Below, in pieces: positions 13,198-18,277 of a stretch of DNA of 18,277 nt (the first letter of the stretch is position 1; every line of letters begins with the position of its first letter). Where the stretch lies: contig NZ_LGDW01000059.1 in assembly GCF_001280005.1 (NCBI RefSeq), forward strand, positions 1-18,277, in the 5' to 3' direction. Made by a program: the position numbers and the translations under genes. Source of the DNA: Streptomyces sp. NRRL WC-3618. Lineage in GTDB: Bacteria; Actinomycetota; Actinomycetes; Streptomycetales; Streptomycetaceae. Below the pieces are notes generated by a model that was not told where the DNA came from, did no database searches, and saw only the letters and a program-made list of their open reading frames with translations.

Positions 13198-13821
13198 ATG
13201 AGCACGGTGAAGGAAGCAGTGGACGTGCAGGTTCCCGTTCACACGGCCTACAACCAGTGGACTCAGTTCGAGGAGTTCCCGAAGTTCATGGAGGGTGTGG
13301 AGGAGGTGCGGCAGCTGGACGAGCGGCACAACCACTGGACCACCAAGATCGGTGGGGTGCGGCGCGAGTTCGACACCGAGATCGTCGACCAGATGGCGGA
13401 CGACCGGATCACCTGGCGGACGGTCGGCGGCGACACCCAGCAGCGCGGCTCCGTACGGTTCGAGCGTCTCGACGAGACGCACACGCGCGTGGAGCTGACG
13501 ATGGACGTCGAGCCCACCGGTATGGCCGAGAAGGGCGCGGACGCGCTCGGCATGATCGACCGCCGCGTCAAGGGAGACCTGCGCCGCTTCAAGGACTTCA
13601 TCGAGGAGCACGGCGGTGAGACGGGCGCCTGGCGAGGCCGCATCCGGCCGGACGACCAGGGTGTCTCCGGCACCGCAGGCGCCACGGGCACACCTGGCGC
13701 CACCGGCACACCTGGCGCCACCGGTACCCCCGGTCACACCGGCAGCCCCAGTGACATGCCCGGCACCCCCGGCCACCCGGGTACGCCCGGAGCCCCCGGC
13801 ACCTCCGACCCGCTCCTCTGA
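13198..13821 (+). CDS. SRPBCC (polyketide cyclase/START-like) protein with collagen-like tail
   Basis: ATG 13198 follows an excellent GAGGAGGAAAGC site. Residues 1-150 are an SRPBCC domain of the Coq10/cyclase-2 type common in actinomycetes: VDVQVPVHTAYNQWTQFEEF, PKFMEGVEEVRQL, the ITWRTVGG strand and the C-terminal helix DRRVKGDLRRFKDFIEEHGG. Such proteins normally stop around here. This one continues with 15 Gly-X-Y triplets (155-203: GTP, GAT, GAP and similar), broken once by SDMP at 185-188, ending DPLL. Threonine and proline dominate X and Y. No signal peptide is present, so the tail is presumably cytosolic. Function is unknown: a small hydrophobic ligand is likely for the fold, and the tail may trimerise the protein. 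A sigma-B-type promoter suggests stress induction. Confidence 0.9.
   Translation: MSTVKEAVDVQVPVHTAYNQWTQFEEFPKFMEGVEEVRQLDERHNHWTTKIGGVRREFDTEIVDQMADDRITWRTVGGDTQQRGSVRFERLDETHTRVELTMDVEPTGMAEKGADALGMIDRRVKGDLRRFKDFIEEHGGETGAWRGRIRPDDQGVSGTAGATGTPGATGTPGATGTPGHTGSPSDMPGTPGHPGTPGAPGTSDPLL
13678..13731 (+). repeat. Three 18-bp repeats coding for GATGTP
   Basis: The unit GGCGCCACSGGCACACCT occurs at 13678-13695 and 13696-13713, and diverged at 13714-13731. The first two copies differ at one base, so the collagen-like tail seems to have grown recently by slippage or unequal exchange and should vary in length between strains. Confidence 0.88.
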
Positions 13822-13829
13822 CCCCAGGT

Positions 13830-13868
13830 GACCGTCCGACTGGCTGACCGTCCGACCGACCGTCTGAC
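13830..13868. repeat. Three GACCGTCYGAC repeats in a convergent intergenic space
   Basis: GACCGTCCGAC occurs at 13830-13840 and 13846-13856, with GACCGTCTGAC at 13858-13868. They lie between the stops of the SRPBCC and DUF6766 genes. No clear hairpin forms, so they are not an obvious terminator. Confidence 0.7.
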
Positions 13869-13880
13869 AGCCGTCGGCCC

Positions 13881-14594
13881 TCAGCCCTCCACGCCGGTGG
13901 AGCCGTGCGCGGCGCCCACCGGCTTGGACTCGGGGGATCCTCGTTGCCGCAGGTAGATCGAGAGAACCGCCATCGAGGCGACGGCCAGCAGTTCGGACTG
14001 CCAGTTCTGCAGCGTGCGGTTCCAGAAGTCGGCGGCGCCCAGGTATCCGGCCCAGCTCAGCGGGGCCTGGAGCTGCCGTAGCCGCTGTTCGTCGTAGGCG
14101 GCCGTGCCGCTGATCGACTGGACCAGCCACGACAGCAGGAAGATCGTCCCCATCACCAGCAGCAGGGAGTGCGAGTAGACGGCGCGCCGCCATCCGCCGG
14201 CCCTGACCCACTTGGGCGAGTCCGCCGTGGCGTGCGCGCCGACCAGCTGCTCCTTGTCGGACTCGGTGCCCGCCTTGTGCATCTCCTTGGACTCCGGCGA
14301 GCCGCGCTGCAGCAGCCAGATGGTCGCGCCGACGTAGAGGAAGAACTGCAGGTACTCCGACTGCCAGTTCTCCGTCACGTCGACCGCGAAGTCGGACGTC
14401 GTCAGGTACTCGCCCAGCGAGATCTGCTGGAGCTGGTCGGCGGCCAGCTGGTTGTTGAAGTCGGCGTGTCCGGAGATCGCCTGTCCGGCGATCGCCAGCA
14501 CGAACGTGATCAGGAAGAACAGCCCCAGCGCGTTGTTCCGCAGGAAGCCCCGCGCGCGTGGGGCGGTCGGTCGGGCAGTCAGTCGGGCGGTCAT
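13881..14594 (-). CDS. DUF6766-type four-helix membrane protein
   Basis: The 237-residue protein has four hydrophobic segments (about 22-40, 80-96, 143-162, 201-216) and matches what I recall of the actinobacterial DUF6766 family. It has a clear internal duplication: ENWQSEYLQFF and QRGSPESK in the first half (75-103) recur as QNWQSELLAV and QRGSPESK in the second (196-224), each around a membrane helix, and the preceding helix plus ISG-A motif is repeated too. The linker between halves is charged. ATG 14594 is coupled by an ATGA overlap to a 24-codon upstream gene; the longer in-frame extension overlaps the lipoprotein gene and is rejected. It is the last gene of a six-gene operon. Function unknown. 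Confidence 0.9.
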   Translation of the reverse strand: MTARLTARPTAPRARGFLRNNALGLFFLITFVLAIAGQAISGHADFNNQLAADQLQQISLGEYLTTSDFAVDVTENWQSEYLQFFLYVGATIWLLQRGSPESKEMHKAGTESDKEQLVGAHATADSPKWVRAGGWRRAVYSHSLLLVMGTIFLLSWLVQSISGTAAYDEQRLRQLQAPLSWAGYLGAADFWNRTLQNWQSELLAVASMAVLSIYLRQRGSPESKPVGAAHGSTGVEG

Positions 14595-14665
14595 CTGTGC
14601 ATCAGCCCCAGGGCCGCCGAATAGGCGAGACCGACCGCGATGACCCCGACGACGACGGTGAACAT
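14591..14665 (-). CDS. 24-residue hydrophobic membrane peptide
   Basis: A tiny frame, starting at ATG 14665 after a GAGG site, encodes MFTVVVGVIAVGLAYSAALG and then LMHR. It is a single hydrophobic helix with a short basic end. Its TGA overlaps the DUF6766 ATG as ATGA, and it begins 12 bases after the lipoprotein stop codon, so it fills the gap in the operon exactly. The tight coupling on both sides supports it being translated, possibly as a subunit or chaperone of the DUF6766 protein or simply as a translational coupler. It is too short for family assignment. Confidence 0.55.
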   Translation of the reverse strand: MFTVVVGVIAVGLAYSAALGLMHR

Positions 14666-14677
14666 GACCCTCACACC

Positions 14678-15088
14678 TCACCCACCCTTGATCGCGCACT
14701 GGTACGGCACCTTGGGCCGTGGTTCGCAGCCGGCGGCCACGACCTTCCAGCCGGAGGTGAAGTGGGACAGGAACAGGGTGTCCGAGGAGAGCACGGCCCG
14801 TGCCTGGTTGCCGTAGACGTCGGTCCGTCGCACGCCCCCGCCCGGCTTCAGCGACTCCTCGCCCACGGCCTTGGGGCAGGGGCTGCCGGACGACTGCTCG
14901 AGCTCGTCCAGCGTCGCGGGCGCGAGAACGGCGCACACACGGTCGTACGCCCCTTCAGCGAGCGCCTTTTCGAACACGGCAGCCGTGTGGCGCACGTCGT
15001 CCCGCCGCTGCGCCACCGTGCCGCACCCGCCGAGGGTGCCGACGGCCAGCAGGACGGAAACCGTCACCGCGTACGCACTCCGGATCAT
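14678..15088 (-). CDS. Small lipoprotein, operon partner of DUF6766
   Basis: This 136-residue protein starts at ATG 15088 with GGAGGTGA upstream. Residues 1-22 are a lipoprotein signal: MIRSAYAV, a hydrophobic stretch, then the lipobox LGGC with Cys22 as the lipid-modified residue. The mature part has an NTF2/LppX-like rhythm: an amphipathic helix (HTAAVFEKALAEGAYDRVCAV), LAPATLDELEQSSGSPC, VYGNQARAVLSSDTLFLSHF and SGWKVVAAGC, typical of actinomycete lipoproteins with that fold. Four further cysteines (52, 71, 121, 131) could form two disulfides. It lies 36 bases after the redox enzyme stop and 12 bases before the 24-residue peptide gene. Anchored on the outer face of the membrane, it may bind a small ligand for the membrane protein downstream. 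Confidence 0.85.
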   Translation of the reverse strand: MIRSAYAVTVSVLLAVGTLGGCGTVAQRRDDVRHTAAVFEKALAEGAYDRVCAVLAPATLDELEQSSGSPCPKAVGEESLKPGGGVRRTDVYGNQARAVLSSDTLFLSHFTSGWKVVAAGCEPRPKVPYQCAIKGG

Positions 15089-15124
15089 CCGCTCACCTCC
15101 CCCGGCAGTAGACCGCAACGAGGC

Positions 15125-16219
15125 TCACGCGAACGGCTGCCGCGCTCCCGCCTTCCCCCGCCCGGCCGAAACCGGAAGACACGTGTCCTCGCGCAGGCCG
15201 GTGGCGCCCGTTCGCCAGGCGCCGAGCAGCCGGTCCGACAGGCGGGTTTCGAGGTACGTGGTGGCGTGGACGCCGAACACCACGTCGGCGTCCAGGTGCG
15301 GTTCGTCCTCCAGGAGGCCGCCGACGACGTCGTGCCGTACGACCTGTTCGTGCACCGCGTCCGCCGTCACGTGCTCGGTGTAGAAGCGCACGGCCGCCGG
15401 GCCCGCGCCCACCCGGCGCATCGCCTCGGCGAGGCGGCGCGAGCCCGGGGACGACGTCACCTCGACGGCCGCGAAGTGCCCGACGAGCGCCGCGCGCAGC
15501 GCCCGGTGCAGACCGAAGAGGGACATCAGGTTGACGGTGGCGAGGGCCTCGGCCGGCGCGGCGTCGACGTAACGGCCGTAGGTGGGGTCCAGCCCCAGGT
15601 CCGCCATGAGGTCGGCGAAGAGCTGCGCGTGGACCTCGTCGGCGCGGCCGGCGCCGAACTCGTCGAACTCCACGGCGACCATGGCCGCCTTGGCCCGGCC
15701 GTGGAGCCGGGGGAGGACCCAGGCGTGCGGATCCGCTTCCTTGAGGTGGTAGAGCGAGCGGACCGCCGCGTATACGCGCAGGTGTTCGAGGGTGCCTTCG
15801 TCGCGGAGGAAGTACGAGACGCCGGTGCCGTCGTCGCCGACCGGTTCGAGCTGGAGTTCGTCCAGCGCCTGAGCGGCCGTCTCCGTGGCGGCGACCGGCA
15901 CGTCCTCGCGCAACGCGCCCAGGAAGCGGTCCTCCAGCGCGGCGCGGAAGGCCAGCAGCCCGCTGTCCCATTCGAGGCTGTCCGGGACGTCCTGGAAGCC
16001 CTGGTAGTGCAGCTCGTACAGGACGTAGAGGGCGAGTTGCAGGTCGTCGCCGTACGGGGAGCAGCCGTCGACGGGCGCTGGCACCCGCGCGTCGCCCGAT
16101 CCCGATCCCCGCAGCAGGTCCGTCACGGCGGCGGACAGCGGTCCGCGCGGTTCGGGCAGCGGCGGGGGCCGGAGCCGGAACCGCTGCCGGGAGGGAGAGG
16201 AGGCGGGGGCGGCGGTCAT
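15125..16219 (-). CDS. Iron-containing redox enzyme family protein (heme oxygenase-like fold)
   Basis: The 364-residue protein is mostly helical and matches what I recall of the iron-containing redox enzyme (heme-oxygenase-like diiron) family. Candidate metal ligands are in YELHYQGF (Glu69, His71), MVAVEFDEFGAGR (Glu184, Glu187) and FYTEHVTADAVHE (His283, His290). ATG 16219 overlaps the CDGSH gene stop as ATGA, and the in-frame extension into that gene is rejected. The first 45 residues are Pro/Arg-rich and probably disordered. The CDGSH iron-sulfur protein next to it is a likely electron donor or cluster partner. Members of this fold oxidise amines, fatty acids or other small molecules with O2; the substrate here is unknown. 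Confidence 0.85.
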   Translation of the reverse strand: MTAAPASSPSRQRFRLRPPPLPEPRGPLSAAVTDLLRGSGSGDARVPAPVDGCSPYGDDLQLALYVLYELHYQGFQDVPDSLEWDSGLLAFRAALEDRFLGALREDVPVAATETAAQALDELQLEPVGDDGTGVSYFLRDEGTLEHLRVYAAVRSLYHLKEADPHAWVLPRLHGRAKAAMVAVEFDEFGAGRADEVHAQLFADLMADLGLDPTYGRYVDAAPAEALATVNLMSLFGLHRALRAALVGHFAAVEVTSSPGSRRLAEAMRRVGAGPAAVRFYTEHVTADAVHEQVVRHDVVGGLLEDEPHLDADVVFGVHATTYLETRLSDRLLGAWRTGATGLREDTCLPVSAGRGKAGARQPFA

Positions 16220-16437
16220 GGGGCGTTGTCGCCTTTCTCGGCGGGCGGTTTGCGGCGGCGGCAGCGGTGGCTCGTGTCGCACCAGGGGAACTCGCGGCTG
16301 CGGCGGCAGGTGCAGACCGCCACGGTGAAGCGGTCCGAGACGGTCAACTCGCCGTCCTCGCCGACCACTTCCACCGGCCCCTCGATCAGCAGGGGGCCGT
16401 CGCGCTGGACGCGGATACGGCGAGGGCGTTCAGGCAT
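16216..16437 (-). CDS. CDGSH iron-sulfur domain protein
   Basis: The 73-residue protein carries the complete ligand pattern for a CDGSH-type [2Fe-2S] cluster: CTCRRSREFPWCDTSH, with Cys42, Cys44, Cys53 and His57. The usual Gly after Asp is Thr. The N-terminal part is a short beta region (IRVQRDGPLLIEGPVEV) seen in bacterial members. The start is uncertain: ATG 16437 overlaps the methyltransferase stop by eight bases, and GTG 16461 would add eight residues and has a GGTGGTGA site. The stop overlaps the next gene by four bases. It probably shuttles electrons or clusters for the adjacent iron-containing redox enzyme, acting in the cytosol. Confidence 0.92.
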   Translation of the reverse strand: MPERPRRIRVQRDGPLLIEGPVEVVGEDGELTVSDRFTVAVCTCRRSREFPWCDTSHRCRRRKPPAEKGDNAP

Positions 16438-17128
16438 GGGCGTGTTCGGTGTGTTCGGCACGGATCACCACCAGTTCCTCCGTCGTACCGTCGCCTGCCG
16501 TCAGCCCCTGTTGCCGCAGCCAGGTGAGTCGGGAACGCAGCACCCTCCCGTACGGCACCGCGGCCCGGTCGACGACCTCCGCCCGCAGGCCGGCCTTCTC
16601 CAGGCGGGCCAGGGTCGCGTCGACCCCGCACAGGTGCGAGTGCACGATCAGGAGGGTCCCCGTCGGCCGCAGGACCGCCGGGGCGGAGTCGCAGATGCGG
16701 TCGATCAGCCGGCGCCCGTCCCTTCCGGCGTCCCAGGCCCTGGCGAGGCCCCGGGGCGGGGCGGTGTCCGGGGCGGGCACGTACGGCGGGTTGCTGATCA
16801 CCAGGTCGAAGCGGTGCCCGGGTACGGCCGACGCCAGGTCGCCGTGGCGTACGCGCAGGGACTCCCCGTTCAGCAGGGCGTTGAGGCGGGCGGCGGCGAG
16901 CGCCCGCCAGGAGATGTCGACGGCGGTGACCCGGCCGCCGAGCCGGGCCGCCTCGACCGCGAGCAGGCCGCTTCCGGTGCCCAGGTCCAGTACGTCCGTG
17001 CGCGCCGTGATGCCCTCGCGGCGTATCGCCTGCCCGAGCAGCCGGGTGTCGGTCTGTGGTGCGTACACGCCCGGCGGCACCCAGCAGCGGAGCGGGTGGG
17101 GCCCGGCGGTGAGGGCTTCGGCGGTCAT
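16430..17128 (-). CDS. SAM-dependent methyltransferase, HemK2/MTQ2-like
   Basis: The 232-residue protein has the SAM-binding motif VLDLGTGSGLLAVEAARLGG (46-65), the acidic strand end VTAVDIS (67-73), and NPPY (113-116), the signature of N5-glutamine and exocyclic-amine methyltransferases. WVPPGVYAPQTDTRLL near the N-terminus is the HemK2/Mtq2-style substrate loop. ATG 17128 follows GAGGGGC; a 60-codon upstream extension has no protein character and is rejected. It is the first gene of the six-gene minus-strand operon. A GGGTAC at 17284-17279 (minus strand), 14 bases after GTTA, is a near match to the sigma-B consensus about 150 bases upstream. The substrate may be a translation factor or a protein of this operon; unproven. 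Confidence 0.9.
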   Translation of the reverse strand: MTAEALTAGPHPLRCWVPPGVYAPQTDTRLLGQAIRREGITARTDVLDLGTGSGLLAVEAARLGGRVTAVDISWRALAAARLNALLNGESLRVRHGDLASAVPGHRFDLVISNPPYVPAPDTAPPRGLARAWDAGRDGRRLIDRICDSAPAVLRPTGTLLIVHSHLCGVDATLARLEKAGLRAEVVDRAAVPYGRVLRSRLTWLRQQGLTAGDGTTEELVVIRAEHTEHAHA

Positions 17129-17264
17129 GGGAGCCCCTCGGTCGCCTCGGTGGGGGACGGTTCCGGGGGCTTCTTGAGGGTGCGGTTGACGACAGGTGTT
17201 GCTCGCACGATCGCTCCGACATGGACATAGGGGACAGACGGGCCACTGTGCGGACACGGGCCGC

Positions 17265-17765
17265 TCAGCGCACCACGAGTACCCCCTGGCGGCAGGCGTA
17301 ACGGCCATGTGCGGGCAAGGTCAATGTGGGCGTTGGGGTCCCGGCTGAAGCTGGTGGGCTTCTGAGGTGATCTATTCGTCGTCGAAAGACCGTCTCGCCG
17401 GCCCGGGGGTCGCGGGCGTGCGGCGTGTGGAACAGCGGGCCGTGCGGCGAGCCCGGTTGGTCCTCGGCGCGGTCGCCGCCCGCCGGGTCCAGGTGCCCGC
17501 TGCCCAGCGCCTTCGCGAAGGCGACGCGCTCGTCGTGGTTCCCGGTCGTGCGGAACACCGAGATGCCCCGCTCCCGGGCGAACGCGCCCACCAGGTCTCG
17601 TACGACCGCCTACTCCTCGGGCGCCCCGCTGTCCGCGAGGTCCCCGCTGACGACGACGGCCGAGAGGCCCGCGAGATGCCGTACGTCGGTGAGCATCCCG
17701 CGCAGTGACGCGTTGGGTGCGCCGGCGTGGTCGATGTGGGTGTCGGAGAGATGCGGGATCCGCAT
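17265..17765 (-). pseudogene. Metallophosphoesterase, interrupted by an amber codon and C-terminally truncated
   Basis: From ATG 17765 the frame reads MRIPHLSDTHIDHAGAPNAS, with the first metal motif D-x-H, then SGDLADSG and APEE, followed by TAG (complement of 17610-17612), then AVVRDLVGAFARERG and the GNHD motif (TTGNHDERVAFAKALGSGHL). The frame is intact across the stop, so a single point change (probably from TAC, Tyr) broke it. Calcineurin-like phosphoesterases of this kind are about 260-300 residues and end with two His motifs. Here similarity fades after GGDRAEDQ, about residue 97, and the frame runs through unrelated sequence to a stop at 17265. So both an internal stop and loss of the C-terminal half disable it. 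Confidence 0.82.
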
Positions 17766-17981
17766 CCTGTCGACGCTATGCCGGGCCTGGACAGAGCATG
17801 GTCGTTTTCGGGCCGCCGATGTCCGATCCAGCCTGAAACCGGTCGGGCTTTCCCTCTCTGCACGTCTGCGTCGCGACCGAGGGAGAGGACCGGGCCTCCG
17901 GCCGACTATCGTCGACCAGATGAAAGGCCGGACAAAGGGCTGGACAAGGGCCGGGGTGCCTTAGATGAAGAGGGGGGTGCT

Positions 17982-18037
17982 CGCGTCTCACACAGGAGGC
18001 AATGCGATTCTCTGGGAAGTCGTACAGGTGAGACGCG
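17982..18037 (+). repeat. 10-bp perfect inverted repeat spaced 36 bases, upstream of the glycosyltransferase
   Basis: CGCGTCTCAC (17982-17991) is complementary to GTGAGACGCG (18028-18037). In RNA it would form a long stem-loop in the leader of the gene at 18087. Apart from this, the 321 bases from 17766 to 18086 hold only two GGACAA direct repeats near 17929-17947 and no gene that I can support. Confidence 0.6.
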
Positions 18038-18086
18038 TGGGGCAAATGGTACCCATGGGGCGGATGGGGCGGGAGGTCTACGAGGC

Positions 18087-18277
18087 GTGGCGAACGCGGA
18101 GCACGGTGGTGGAGCGGGAGGTGCCTTCGGAGGGGGTGGCGCCCAGGCAGTGCGGGCACGGCTGAAGGTGGCCCGCGTGGTGCTCTGGCTCATCGTCGCC
18201 GTCCTCGCGGTCAGACAGGTGGCCGCCGTCCTCGGCACCCCGAAGGCGGACCGGCTGACGGATCTGGAGACCTGGGT
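18087..18277 (+). CDS. Glycosyltransferase family 87-like membrane protein, 5' end only
   Basis: The last frame of the window starts at GTG 18087 after GGGAGGT (nine bases) and is cut at the right edge after 63 codons. A Gly-rich N-terminus is followed by a membrane segment, ARVVLWLIVAVLAVRQVAAV, and then LGTPKADRLTDLETWV. The combination of a first helix followed by an external segment ending LTDLETW is what I recall for actinomycete GT87/DUF2029 polyprenyl-phosphate mannosyltransferases. The alternative start GTG 18150 would remove the Gly-rich lead. Catalytic aspartates lie outside the window, so the family call is tentative. Confidence 0.6.
   Translation, partial: MANAEHGGGAGGAFGGGGAQAVRARLKVARVVLWLIVAVLAVRQVAAVLGTPKADRLTDLETW

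Noticed and set aside
14558..17230. 890-codon open frame on the plus strand
   Set aside because: Antisense to the six-gene operon, whose products have clear motifs (CDGSH ligands, NPPY, lipobox). Its composition is typical of antisense GC-rich sequence.
17129..17308. 60-codon N-terminal extension of the methyltransferase
   Set aside because: No ribosome binding site, Cys/Pro/Arg-rich non-conserved composition; ATG 17128 has a good site and gives a normal family length.
1..18277. CRISPR array, tRNA, rRNA, integrase or transposase
   Set aside because: No regularly spaced repeats, tRNA-like cloverleaf, rRNA segment or recombinase motif could be found on either strand by reading.

Overview
The window looks like a chromosomal segment of a Streptomyces-type actinomycete. 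It is very GC-rich with GC-biased third codon positions, has frequent GTG starts, and its gene families (3,4-AHBA synthase pair, DUF6766, CDGSH protein, I36-like secreted inhibitor, FAD/Rieske oxidoreductase, GT87-like glycosyltransferase) are typical of that genus. These assignments rest on reading motifs by eye; no database search was run.

Left part (1-6192): one flank of a natural-product cluster. A tightly coupled minus-strand operon reads griI-like aldolase, griH-like 3-amino-4-hydroxybenzoate (3,4-AHBA) synthase, AMP-dependent acyl ligase, two dissimilar acyl carrier proteins, and the start of a beta-ketoacyl synthase that runs off the left edge. The logic is to make 3,4-AHBA, activate it, load it on a carrier protein and extend it with discrete KS/ACP enzymes, as in manumycin-family pathways. 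An MHS-family transporter is transcribed divergently. The 383-base space between them is unusually AT-rich and holds operator-like repeats, a triple 9-bp repeat and a possible small leader ORF.

Middle left (6193-7938): a worn boundary zone. It holds an orphan 45-codon fragment, a small secreted protein with a strong terminator, and a deletion scar in which the 3' ends of a GlxA/AraC-type regulator (minus) and an NAD-dependent epimerase (plus) are joined head to head with both 5' halves missing. A very strong inverted repeat follows.

Middle (7939-11310): a large polytopic membrane protein and a small coiled-coil protein form a plus-strand pair sharing a GNQAIG motif, encoded by an identical 19-bp sequence in both genes. 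A secreted four-cysteine I36-like protein faces them convergently.

Right part (11483-17128): an FAD oxidoreductase with a C-terminal Rieske domain is divergent from an SRPBCC protein carrying a collagen-like tail and preceded by a sigma-B-type promoter. Converging on it is a six-gene minus-strand operon: HemK2-like methyltransferase, CDGSH iron-sulfur protein, iron-containing redox enzyme, lipoprotein, a 24-residue membrane peptide and a DUF6766 membrane protein. Most of this half looks like accessory stress or envelope functions.

Right edge (17265-18277): a metallophosphoesterase pseudogene (amber codon plus lost C-terminal half), a long inverted repeat, and the 5' end of a GT87-like glycosyltransferase. 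I found no tRNA, rRNA, CRISPR array, insertion sequence or phage gene.
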